Origin: Algoriphagus chordae
GTDB lineage: Bacteria; Bacteroidota; Bacteroidia; Cytophagales; Cyclobacteriaceae
Direction of reading: 5' to 3'
Length of the DNA stretch: 64,000 bases
Assembly (NCBI RefSeq): GCF_003254055.1
Contig: NZ_QKZT01000002.1
Location: 248,001-312,000, forward strand
The notes beneath the pieces are model-generated. The model was not told where the DNA came from and searched no databases. It saw nothing but the letters and a program-made list of their open reading frames with translations. The position numbers and the translations under genes are program-made. Below, piece by piece: positions 8,822-16,752 of the stretch (position 1 is the first letter of the stretch; each line of letters opens with the position of its first letter).

Positions 8822-9880
8822 TTAGACAAAATCCACATCCACATTAAATGGATACTTCATTAGAAAATGGAGAGCAGCTTCAATTTCCAGATCTTCGAAT
8901 AGCACACGATAAAGATTTTCAGTGATTGGAGCTCGTAGATCAGCTGTTTCTAGAAATGCTTTGATGATTCTTACAGTATTGATACCCTCTGCCACCTCAT
9001 CCATATCTGCCAGAATAGTATCTAAGGAATCACCTTTAGCAAGTCGATAGCCTACGGTATAATTTCTAGAATGAATAGAGTTGCAGGTAGTAACCAAATC
9101 TCCTATTCCCGCTAATCCCATCACAGACTTGATGCTTCCTCCAAGGGCATTGCCTAAGTGAATCATCTCCACCATTCCGCGACTGATCAGCAAACCTTTT
9201 GCATTTTCACCCAGCCCCAATCCTGCCAATGCCCCAGAGGCGATCGCAATGATGTTTTTCAAGACTCCACTGATCTCCACTCCAATAATATCCGAATTAC
9301 CATACACTTGGAATTTCTCAGATCTCAACAAGCTTTGACCTTCAAGGATCACTTCATTGTATTTACTTGCTATCACCGTAGCAGCAGGCTGACCTTGTGC
9401 AAGTTCTTTCGAAAGGTTTGGCCCCGCTAAGCAACCTACTCGCACAGCGACAGTTTCTTCGAGAATCACCTCACTCATGGTCAATATTTGGCTTCGCTTG
9501 ATTTTCTTGACCGTCTCTATGTTTTCTCCTGGCTTGAGGTTAAGACAAAGTCCTTTTGTGCCATGAATAATCAAATGATAAGGAAATAGAAAAGGTGAAA
9601 AAGTTCTCACCACTTCCTGAAACCCTGCGGAAGGAATCATAAAAAACAGAACATCACAGCTCCGACATAGCTCCTCTGGATCTGTGGATGCTATTACATT
9701 TTCACTTAGTGTCTTTCCTTGAGCTGTATGGCTGGTATTGATCTCATCGACCACCTCCTGCTTACGCGCATAGACCATTACTGGGTTTTTGGCAGCAAGA
9801 ATATTTGCGATTACTGCGCCAAAGCTTCCCACTCCTATTACACCGATGTGCTTTGGCTTAGTAGAGTTTTTCGAGTCCAT
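8822..9880 (-). CDS. gpsA: NAD(P)-dependent glycerol-3-phosphate dehydrogenase
   Basis: A 352-residue cytoplasmic enzyme that makes sn-glycerol-3-phosphate from dihydroxyacetone phosphate for phospholipids. The Rossmann motif GVGSFG is at 16-21, followed by FMIPSAGF, HGTKGL, LAGPNLSKE with the conserved family lysine, and GLAGIGDLVTTC near the C-terminal domain. The length is slightly above the usual 330-340. Its start overlaps the end of the acyltransferase gene by 23 bp, a strong sign of a translationally coupled phospholipid pair. Confidence 0.95.
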   Translation of the reverse strand: MDSKNSTKPKHIGVIGVGSFGAVIANILAAKNPVMVYARKQEVVDEINTSHTAQGKTLSENVIASTDPEELCRSCDVLFFMIPSAGFQEVVRTFSPFLFPYHLIIHGTKGLCLNLKPGENIETVKKIKRSQILTMSEVILEETVAVRVGCLAGPNLSKELAQGQPAATVIASKYNEVILEGQSLLRSEKFQVYGNSDIIGVEISGVLKNIIAIASGALAGLGLGENAKGLLISRGMVEMIHLGNALGGSIKSVMGLAGIGDLVTTCNSIHSRNYTVGYRLAKGDSLDTILADMDEVAEGINTVRIIKAFLETADLRAPITENLYRVLFEDLEIEAALHFLMKYPFNVDVDFV

Positions 9881-11555
9881 ATCCTGTTAATCTGTTATGA
9901 TAAAAATAAAGTAGACTCATATCGTCTGTTCCTATTTCGCCTTTTTCATCTTGGACAATTGGGCGCTTCGCATGATACATGCCTACGTTCTCAATTCCAT
10001 GCTTGATGATTTCATCCATATCAAGCGAAAGGTGTGGCGCGGTATTGATTAGTCCCTGAGTCTTTAACTCATTGATTCTATCCAACACTAGCTGACAACT
10101 TGCCTTGAAATCTTCATATGGGATCGAGATATCTTCTTCTGGGAGCCTGAGCAAGTCAAACAAATCCAACTTTCGGTTTTGCTTTTTGATCATCTCAAAG
10201 GCTACAAAAGCCACCAAGTGGGAATTAAACACACGGTTGATTTTATGAAATTCCTCTACAATACGCTTGCCGAGCATATTTGTATATTCTTCCTCTCGCT
10301 GATTATCTATAGACACTTTTCCCTCAGACACGAAGTAATCTCGCGTATTAATCATTCGGCCTTTTTTATCCAGGCTCCGTCCTTCTTTATCTACATAGTT
10401 GCCTAGCACGTCCATTGCTTTACCTACAGAGACAGAGATATCAGAACCTTTGGTAAAAAACTTGATCAGGAACTTAGAGATTTTATAAGAATTGGAGAAT
10501 TCATCATTCTCCTTATAGTACCGTTCTTGTCCAGTGATGCTCAAATGATCACGAATCAAACTTGGTGCTTCCAATACAAAGTGATAATTGATCGTCACTG
10601 GCACTATAAAAATCTTACCTGAAATATCGTTGATGCCATTTTCGAAATTTGCGCGCTGAGCCTCTATAGCGGTACTCAGAAGTCCAAGTTTGAGTTTGGA
10701 TTCGATCATTCCACTCCGAGATCTTGTTCCTCCTGGGAAAAATAGTGAGTGACAACCAAACTGAATAGCTTCTTTGGAATAGGTTTTCAGCGTCTCCAGA
10801 TACATCAGGTTTTTCTTTCTTCTATCCACTTTGTATGCTCCAAGTGAATTCATGAAGTACGCGAAAATGGAAATATTAAAGAGATTCAATCCAGCTCCAT
10901 AGATGAATGGCGGCAAACCTAACACAGATATCACCCATCCGATCAGTATACTATCGAGATTACTAAAATGCGTTGGAACCATGACTACAGTCCCCTTTGT
11001 AGCCAGATCACGTAATTGATCCGTTTCTCCTGTAATCTGGATTTTGTCCTGAAGACTATATTTTTTACTGAAAATAGATCTAAACCCTTTCACACGTGCA
11101 GCATTCAACAGACGTGAGAATCCGTAAGTCACTACTGAACGCGTGAACTTATAATGCGTAGCCTTGAAATTACTTGCTATTTCCTCAGCATATCGCGCAG
11201 TAATTTGATTCAAAACGGCCTTGTATTCTTGAAGCTTTTTGACTTTGCTTCTGCCATTTTCAGTACTTATCTGTACCAAAGAGGATTTCACTCCAGACCA
11301 AAAAGAACCATCATCATCTGGATCTACCACCCAAGGATTCTGCTTGATTCGGAGTTTTTCTCGGTATAAGGTTGTCTCCAACTCCTCTTTGAGAATATCA
11401 GGATTGTTGCTAGTCAGGTTGAGAATCCTATCTTCTGAAAGATCCGCCACTTTCTTCACAAACTCCTTCCGCTCTCGCGCTAGTTTTACTACTGGCCATT
11501 CATCTTTGCTAGGGTGAATTGGCTCGTACTTATGTTTGATATATTTCTCCTCCAA
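9858..11555 (-). CDS. PlsB-like glycerol-3-phosphate/lysophosphatidate acyltransferase
   Basis: A 565-residue membrane-associated acyltransferase. The catalytic HX4D box is HFSNLD at 196-201, the substrate-binding motif FPGGTRSR is at 273-280, and IVPVTINY follows near 324, in the order of the PlsB/PlsC superfamily. It is far longer than PlsC (about 240) and shorter than E. coli PlsB (about 800), with long extensions on both sides. Coupling to gpsA argues for use of glycerol-3-phosphate as acceptor; this is inference. The start is a TTG at 11555, since no in-frame ATG lies between the promoter and the conserved region. Confidence 0.85.
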   Translation of the reverse strand: MEEKYIKHKYEPIHPSKDEWPVVKLARERKEFVKKVADLSEDRILNLTSNNPDILKEELETTLYREKLRIKQNPWVVDPDDDGSFWSGVKSSLVQISTENGRSKVKKLQEYKAVLNQITARYAEEIASNFKATHYKFTRSVVTYGFSRLLNAARVKGFRSIFSKKYSLQDKIQITGETDQLRDLATKGTVVMVPTHFSNLDSILIGWVISVLGLPPFIYGAGLNLFNISIFAYFMNSLGAYKVDRRKKNLMYLETLKTYSKEAIQFGCHSLFFPGGTRSRSGMIESKLKLGLLSTAIEAQRANFENGINDISGKIFIVPVTINYHFVLEAPSLIRDHLSITGQERYYKENDEFSNSYKISKFLIKFFTKGSDISVSVGKAMDVLGNYVDKEGRSLDKKGRMINTRDYFVSEGKVSIDNQREEEYTNMLGKRIVEEFHKINRVFNSHLVAFVAFEMIKKQNRKLDLFDLLRLPEEDISIPYEDFKASCQLVLDRINELKTQGLINTAPHLSLDMDEIIKHGIENVGMYHAKRPIVQDEKGEIGTDDMSLLYFYHNRLTGYGLEKLY

Positions 11556-11582
11556 ATGGCTGGCTTTTATTAAAAATCAAGT

Positions 11583-11615
11583 CAAAGATAGTGAAAAAGC
11601 CCCTTCTTCTGTCAA
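11583..11615 (-). promoter_or_regulatory. Promoter of the acyltransferase-gpsA operon
   Basis: Minus strand TTG (11613-11615), 22-bp spacer, then a perfect TATCTTTG (11583-11590). Expected +1 is near 11576, leaving about 20 nt before the TTG start codon. Confidence 0.7.
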
Positions 11616-11638
11616 TGATAAGGCTTAAGAAAGGATCA

Positions 11639-12121
11639 TCAGTGAGACTTAGATTTTACGAAAATAGCCACAATGGCTGAAGTAAGTAAACCCATAACCA
11701 ATGCTCCTATCATCGACTGTATTATATAACTTTTCAAATTGAAATATTCTTCCGCTTCAGCAGAGGTCATTTTTCCCATCTCCACAGCATACTTACTTAC
11801 ATTCGTAAAATAATCAGGGGTAATAAACTCGCTGGTGATGTACTGAGTAAGAGGGCTCAAAATTGCCACTATCAAGGTGATCACCAATCCAGCTATAAAT
11901 CCCTGCTTATAGCTCATCACGCCGTGATAGAAATTCTTCCTCTTATCTAGCAAAGCAAAAATATAAATAGCGATAGAGGGTATCGCCACCCAGTTGGTCA
12001 TCGCAGCATGATCAGCTATCTTTTCATCATGCCAGCCCATGGATTTCTCAAAAACCATCCAAGCCAGCATCATGAGAATAAAGATTATTGCCCACTTGAT
12101 TTCAATCTTAATGTTTTTCAT
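11639..12121 (-). CDS. DUF4199 family membrane protein
   Basis: About 161 residues with four predicted membrane spans, two near the N-terminus (WAIIFILMMLAWMVF and a VAIPSIAIYIFAL segment), one central (FIAGLVITLIVAIL) and one at the C-terminus (ALVMGLLTSAIVAIF). The pattern, including KRKNFYHG and a soluble loop with YFTNVSKYA before the last span, matches DUF4199, a Bacteroidota-specific family of unknown function. The ATG at 12121 is chosen over one 24 codons upstream because it gives the usual basic start MKNIKIEIKW. It is monocistronic and divergent from the polyprenyl synthase gene. Confidence 0.8.
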   Translation of the reverse strand: MKNIKIEIKWAIIFILMMLAWMVFEKSMGWHDEKIADHAAMTNWVAIPSIAIYIFALLDKRKNFYHGVMSYKQGFIAGLVITLIVAILSPLTQYITSEFITPDYFTNVSKYAVEMGKMTSAEAEEYFNLKSYIIQSMIGALVMGLLTSAIVAIFVKSKSH

Positions 12122-12222
12122 AGTTACTTGAGTTAGGAATGCAAAATATCCAGTACAAAATACATAATTTCTCAAAATCAACCTCATTTTCAATTGATTG
12201 CTACAGGTAGGCTCTCATTCCC

Positions 12223-12252
12223 TTGTCCATGAGAGAAAGGGTATTATTTTTA
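12223..12252 (+). promoter_or_regulatory. Promoter for the polyprenyl synthase gene
   Basis: TTG (12223-12225), 19-bp spacer, TATTTTTA (12245-12252), one mismatch from TAnnTTTG. Predicted +1 is about 10 nt before the ATG at 12269. Confidence 0.55.
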
Positions 12253-12268
12253 CAACATCAAAGACCGG

Positions 12269-13243
12269 ATGAAACCAGACCTTAAGCAAATACAAGTACC
12301 AATAGAGAACGAAATGGCTCAGTTTGAACTGAAATTTCGAGACTCTATGAAATCTAAGGTCAAGCTCCTCGACCATATTACTAATTACATCGTCAAGAGA
12401 AAGGGCAAGCAGATGCGACCTATGTTTGTTTTTTTGACTGCAGGTGTCTGTGGTGGAATAAATGACGCCACACATAGAGGCGCTGCTCTGATAGAATTGT
12501 TACATACGGCTACGCTAGTTCATGATGATGTAGTAGATGATGCTAATTACCGTCGTGGATTTTTCTCCGTAAATGCTCTTTGGAAAAATAAAATAGCAGT
12601 GCTCGTTGGAGATTATCTGCTCTCTAGAGGTCTGCTCTTGAGTGTGGAAAATGGCGATTTTGACTTGCTGAAAATAGTCTCCAATGCGGTAAAAGAAATG
12701 TCTGAAGGTGAATTACTTCAAATTGCAAAAGCCCGAAAACTCGACATCACGGAGGAAGTTTACTACGATATTATTCGACAAAAAACTGCCAGTTTACTAG
12801 CTTCTTGCTGTGCTGTAGGCGCATCTAGTACGCAAAGTGATGAAAAAACAATCGCCAAAATGCGGGAATTCGGAGAGAAAGTTGGGATGGCATTTCAGAT
12901 CAAAGATGATCTTTTTGACTTTGGTGATGATGAAATAGGCAAACCTGTAGGTATTGATATCAAAGAGAAGAAGATGACACTTCCTCTTATTTTTGCATTG
13001 CAAAAGGCTGATTGGTTAGAAAAAAAGAAAATCATCCATCTTATTCGTAATCGAAGCGAGGATAAAAAAGCCGTAAATCAAGTGATTAGCTTTGTGAAAA
13101 AAAGTGGTGGACTAGATTATGCTAAAACCATCATGGACAGATATTTCATAGAAGCCCTCGATATCCTGAAAACATTTCCCGAATCAGCCTACAAGACCTC
13201 CTTGGAGGGCTTAGTAAGTTATACGATTGAAAGAAAGAAGTAA
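12269..13243 (+). CDS. All-trans polyprenyl diphosphate synthase (octaprenyl/solanesyl type)
   Basis: A 324-residue trans-isoprenyl diphosphate synthase that extends FPP with IPP units, probably to the menaquinone side chain. The first aspartate-rich motif DDVVD is at 86-90 and the second, DDLFD, near 212-216. GKQMRP at 46-51 is the IPP-binding segment. The small residues just before the first motif (HTATLVH) suggest a long-chain product, but exact chain length cannot be read. It is followed by a weak hairpin (AAAGGA/TCCTTT at 13242-13260) and then by the glycosyltransferase gene with its own promoter. Confidence 0.92.
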   Translation: MKPDLKQIQVPIENEMAQFELKFRDSMKSKVKLLDHITNYIVKRKGKQMRPMFVFLTAGVCGGINDATHRGAALIELLHTATLVHDDVVDDANYRRGFFSVNALWKNKIAVLVGDYLLSRGLLLSVENGDFDLLKIVSNAVKEMSEGELLQIAKARKLDITEEVYYDIIRQKTASLLASCCAVGASSTQSDEKTIAKMREFGEKVGMAFQIKDDLFDFGDDEIGKPVGIDIKEKKMTLPLIFALQKADWLEKKKIIHLIRNRSEDKKAVNQVISFVKKSGGLDYAKTIMDRYFIEALDILKTFPESAYKTSLEGLVSYTIERKK

Positions 13244-13285
13244 AGGAGGGCTAGTCCTTTTCCATTAAGAAATAGTTTTTCTAAG

Positions 13286-13316
13286 TTGCTAGCCAATCTG
13301 TTGCCAGTTATATTTT
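13286..13316 (+). promoter_or_regulatory. Promoter for the GT2/deacetylase pair
   Basis: TTG (13286-13288), 20-bp spacer, TATATTTT (13309-13316), one mismatch from TAnnTTTG; the ATG is at 13328. Confidence 0.55.
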
Positions 13317-13327
13317 AAGCACACCTT

Positions 13328-14287
13328 ATGTCCTCAGAAAAAGTATCCATTATTGTCCCACTGTACAACGAACAAGACAATGTATCCATTCTTGCTGAGG
13401 AGATTTATGTAGTCGTTCAGCAAATAGCTAATCCATGTGAGGTGATTTTGGTAAATGATGGTAGCACCGATAATACATGGGCAAGCATTGAAGAAATATG
13501 CGCGCGTTATCCGGTTTTTTCGGGAATTGATCTAGGTGGAAACTTCGGCCAATCCATCGCTTTACGATCTGGTTTTGAAAACTCCAGTGGTGAAATCATC
13601 ATTTTTATGGATGGTGACATGCAGCACAATCCGGCAGATATCCCAAGGTTTATAGAAAAAATAGATGAAGGTTACGATATGGTGGGAGGGTCTAAGCAGG
13701 AGCGGCCCGAAGGCTTTATCCAGAGTAAGCTCTCCAATATGGCGCATTGGCTTATCTATAAAATAACCAAAGCCAAGATGGATTATTTTGGAGCGACCTT
13801 CCGGATATATAGAAGATTTCTCCTCGAAAACACCAATATCCTCAAAGACACGCATCGTTTTCTAGGAGCAGTTTTGGCAAAGAAAGGTATTAGACAAACT
13901 GAGATCCCTATCACCATTCGAGAGCGCCATGCAGGTAAAAGCAGCTACAAAATCACCAAGCTTTTTTCTGTGATCATTGATCTCATTTTCCTGAAATTTG
14001 TGGTGACTTACATGAATAAGCCCTTCCGCCTATTTGGTGTGTTTGGCCTTATCATCTTTGTCTTGGGAATGGTCCCACTCATTTATATCGTAGGAGGAGC
14101 ATTATTTTTCGATTTTAACGTCCGAATAGATTACATCTCCGAATTCGTGCTTTCCATATTCTTCATCTTGATTGGGATTTTCATGATTAGTTTCGGAATC
14201 GTAGCCGAAATCGGCATTTATAATTATTTCTCCGGGGATCATATTCGCCCATATTCCATTCGAAAGAAAACCAAACATGAGAAGTAA
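13328..14287 (+). CDS. Family 2 glycosyltransferase, DPMS/ArnC-like membrane enzyme
   Basis: A 319-residue GT2 enzyme: SIIVPLYNEQDN at the N-terminus, VNDGSTDNT near 40-48, and the catalytic DGDMQHNP near 98-105. Two hydrophobic segments close the protein (VFGLIIFVLGMVPLIYIVGG and FVLSIFFILIGIFMISFGIV). This architecture fits transferases that load a sugar onto polyprenyl phosphate at the inner membrane (GtrB, ArnC, DPMS). The last 11 bp overlap the start of the deacetylase gene, so the two likely act in succession, for example glycosyl-polyprenyl formation followed by removal of an acyl or formyl group. Sugar and lipid are not identified. Confidence 0.87.
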   Translation: MSSEKVSIIVPLYNEQDNVSILAEEIYVVVQQIANPCEVILVNDGSTDNTWASIEEICARYPVFSGIDLGGNFGQSIALRSGFENSSGEIIIFMDGDMQHNPADIPRFIEKIDEGYDMVGGSKQERPEGFIQSKLSNMAHWLIYKITKAKMDYFGATFRIYRRFLLENTNILKDTHRFLGAVLAKKGIRQTEIPITIRERHAGKSSYKITKLFSVIIDLIFLKFVVTYMNKPFRLFGVFGLIIFVLGMVPLIYIVGGALFFDFNVRIDYISEFVLSIFFILIGIFMISFGIVAEIGIYNYFSGDHIRPYSIRKKTKHEK

Positions 14288-15083
14288 GACTCTGATTATC
14301 AATGCTGATGATTTCGGTTATGACCTAGAGGCTACTGCTGGAATCTTAGAACTGCTATCAGAGCAAAAAATCTCCAGTACTACTATTATGGCCAATTTGG
14401 TCAACCAGGCGGATTTACTCTCCGTGCAAAAAATCCCAGCCATTGGAACAGGTCTTCATCTAAATCTTATCTCTGGAAAGCCCTTGTCTTCGCCAGCAGA
14501 TATCCCCAGTTTAGTGGGACAGGATGGGAATTTTCTTGGAGCAAAGGGCCTGCTTAAGAATGCTTTTTTGAATAAAATAAAACCCGAGCAAGTCTACTTG
14601 GAGATAAAAGCACAGTTAGCACTCCTAGAGACCAATGGAATTCACATAAGCCATGTCGACAGCCATCAGCATGCTCATCAATACCCAATGATTGGACCTA
14701 TCATTCAGTCAGCCTTGGCTAGGCTGAAGATCCAGAAAATCAGAAATTCGAAGCCATTGGGTGCTTCGGTAGCTTTTAGATCAGTATTACTTCAGGTGTT
14801 CACTACGCTATCGGGGATAGACAAAAAATCTTTTGTATCGCCTGAAGGGATCATTGCCAAATTCTCTTTTGGACAGGAAATCACCATGGATGGGTTTGAA
14901 AAAGCACTTACATCATCATTCGAAAAAGCCTGTAATTTGGAATTCATGACCCATCCCGCACTGGAGGATCGTGAAGATTCTTACCTGAAGCGGAAAGAAG
15001 AATATTTGTTTTGGAAAAATGAACCCGTCAAAGAACTGCTGTCTTCACAAGGAATTCGCTTAATTCATTTTGGGGAGCTCTAA
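14277..15083 (+). CDS. YdjC/ChbG/HpnK-family carbohydrate deacetylase
   Basis: A 268-residue protein of the ChbG/HpnK (YdjC) metal-dependent deacetylase family. LIINADDFG at residues 6-14 carries the metal-binding Asp pair, and SHVDSHQHAHQYP near 124-136 the metal-binding histidines. Known members deacetylate chitooligosaccharides (ChbG) or a glycosylated hopanoid (HpnK). Overlap with a lipid-glycosyltransferase gene resembles the HpnK setting or the ArnC/ArnD pair more than chitin use. No squalene/hopene cyclase is in this window, so the substrate is open. The start ATG lies inside the end of the glycosyltransferase. Confidence 0.85.
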   Translation: MRSKTLIINADDFGYDLEATAGILELLSEQKISSTTIMANLVNQADLLSVQKIPAIGTGLHLNLISGKPLSSPADIPSLVGQDGNFLGAKGLLKNAFLNKIKPEQVYLEIKAQLALLETNGIHISHVDSHQHAHQYPMIGPIIQSALARLKIQKIRNSKPLGASVAFRSVLLQVFTTLSGIDKKSFVSPEGIIAKFSFGQEITMDGFEKALTSSFEKACNLEFMTHPALEDREDSYLKRKEEYLFWKNEPVKELLSSQGIRLIHFGEL

Positions 15084-15189
15084 TTCACAGATTTCGTTTA
15101 AAGGGATCAGAGCCAAATTAAAAAGAAGAAATAGACTAGCCATTTTTATGGTTGTATGTACTCCATTAGCCCTCTTCTATAATCTCAAA

Positions 15190-15225
15190 TTTGATACCTT
15201 TGATAGTATCAAATGATACTATCAA
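15190..15225. promoter_or_regulatory. Palindromic operator overlapping the fic start codon
   Basis: A 26-bp palindrome at 15200-15225 is built from perfect 12-bp arms (TTGATAGTATCA and its reverse complement) around a 2-bp centre; its last base is the A of the ATG at 15225. A second 15-bp palindrome, TTTGATA-G-TATCAAA, lies at 15199-15213, and a further TTTGATA half-site begins at 15190. The arrangement looks like a cooperative repressor site. The likely binder is the winged-helix end of Fic itself (inference). Confidence 0.7.
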
Positions 15226-16190
15226 TGAGACCTCCATATGATATTACCCCAAAGATTCTACAATTGATCAGCTCGATCTCTGAAAAAATAGGTGAAGCAA
15301 ACACACTGTTTTTAGACAAGCAATCACCTCAACTTCGTAAGCAAAATAAGATTAAGACTATCCACTCCTCTCTTCAGATTGAAGGGAACACGCTTTCCGA
15401 AGATCAGATAACTGCACTAATTGAAAATAAAAGGATCATAGGGCCGCAAAAAGATATCACAGAGGTTGTGAATGCGATAGATGTTTACGAGAATCTAAAT
15501 TTCTTAAAACCCTTTTCTGAGAAATCATTCCTCGCCGCACACCAAACTTTGATGAAAGGACTAATTGACCGACCAGGTAGCTATAGAACAAGTGGGGTTG
15601 GTGTAGTCAAAGGATCAGAAGTTGCCCATGTAGCTCCTCCAGCTCACAACGTCCCTGGGCTTATGAAAGAACTTTTCCAGTATCTGAAGAATGATGAGGA
15701 AATTTCTTTAATCAAAAGCTGCGTCTTTCACTACGAAATGGAGTTTATTCATCCGTTTTTGGATGGAAATGGAAGAATGGGAAGACTTTGGCAAACTATA
15801 ATTCTTATGGAAAGATATGCTGTCTTTGCATTTCTACCCTTTGAAACACTGATCAGTCAAGGCCAAGATGAGTACTACCGTGCTCTAGCGAAAAGTGATA
15901 AAACTGGAAAGTCCACATTTTTCATCGAATACATGCTAGCTATCATAGACAGTTCACTTGGAAATCTATTAAACACCAATAGTCAAACTTTGACTTCAGA
16001 TCAACGGATCAGGCATTTCCTTTCTTTGGACAAAAATGAATTCACTCGTAAAGACTACATGGATGTATTCAAATCTATTTCTTCGGCTACTGCCAGCAGG
16101 GATCTAAAAAAAGCAGTAGAATCAGACTTGTTTTTAGCTAAAGGAAAAGGAAATCAGATGAGGTATTTCATAAATAAAATCAAAAACTAA
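15225..16190 (+). CDS. Fic-domain AMPylase-type protein with C-terminal winged helix
   Basis: A 321-residue Fic protein. The active-site motif HPFLDGNGRMGR starts at H176, with the catalytic His and all phosphate-binding residues present. The N-terminal SLQIEGN (residues 49-55) matches the [S/T]xxxE[G/N] inhibitory helix, so the enzyme should be auto-inhibited (class II). The last 65 residues, starting with SDQRIRHFLSLDKNEFTRKDY, look like a winged helix-turn-helix, as in SoFic-type proteins. An ATG at 15213 would add four residues but lies inside the palindrome; 15225 gives the family-like start MRPPYDITP. No FicA-like antitoxin gene is adjacent, and the target is unknown. Confidence 0.9.
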   Translation: MRPPYDITPKILQLISSISEKIGEANTLFLDKQSPQLRKQNKIKTIHSSLQIEGNTLSEDQITALIENKRIIGPQKDITEVVNAIDVYENLNFLKPFSEKSFLAAHQTLMKGLIDRPGSYRTSGVGVVKGSEVAHVAPPAHNVPGLMKELFQYLKNDEEISLIKSCVFHYEMEFIHPFLDGNGRMGRLWQTIILMERYAVFAFLPFETLISQGQDEYYRALAKSDKTGKSTFFIEYMLAIIDSSLGNLLNTNSQTLTSDQRIRHFLSLDKNEFTRKDYMDVFKSISSATASRDLKKAVESDLFLAKGKGNQMRYFINKIKN

Positions 16191-16334
16191 TAACACTCCC
16201 TTTTATTACTCTTGAAAAACAAACTATTATTATTTTTTTATAAAAATGAATAATGCCATCTGCAATCAGCCAAACTTCATGTATTATAATTGGAGAATAC
16301 AGACTGCTCAGAACTATTAAAAGAAACCGTATTA

Positions 16335-16685
16335 TTAACAATCATCAAATTCTCCTGTTTCTCTAAATTTTTGAATTTTCAACTCCCATTCTTTATACCG
16401 TATGCTTTGGAAATATTCTACTACACTTTCTCCATCATATTCTTCGGGTGGGGCAGGTTCATTGCCACTCAAATATCCTTGTAACCAATATTTAGATTCA
16501 ATGGACATGTTTTTTATCTCGCTGAACGATATACAAATTGTAGAATTTTTTATAGGACAATAAGCATCTATTCTTCCTTTGAAAGTGTGAGGGTTTCCTA
16601 TTAAAAAATGTTTTCCCTTACAATTTCCTAACTCAATCCAAAGAATTTGGTCACAATCAGGTTTATCTGTCATTCTGATGTACAT
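16335..16685 (-). CDS. Hypothetical protein
   Basis: A 116-residue acidic, cysteine-containing protein that I do not recognise. It has a balanced amino-acid composition, an alternating strand-like first half (ILWIELGNCKGKHFLIG, AYCPIKNSTICISF) and a helical C-terminal end, so it is probably a real gene. No signal peptide or membrane span is seen. It is AT-rich compared with the flanking metabolic genes and sits alone between fic and thrC. Its size and orphan position would fit an immunity-type or other accessory protein, but there is no direct evidence. Confidence 0.55.
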   Translation of the reverse strand: MYIRMTDKPDCDQILWIELGNCKGKHFLIGNPHTFKGRIDAYCPIKNSTICISFSEIKNMSIESKYWLQGYLSGNEPAPPEEYDGESVVEYFQSIRYKEWELKIQKFRETGEFDDC

Positions 16686-16752
16686 TTTATTATAAAGCCA
16701 ATCTAATCTTTATGGGGTAGTCAGATCCATCTCAAGAACTTGCCAGAAAAAT

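Noticed and set aside
16247-16321. 24-residue mini frame starting MNNAICNQP
   Set aside because: No recognisable family, promoter or conserved neighbourhood; too short to support.
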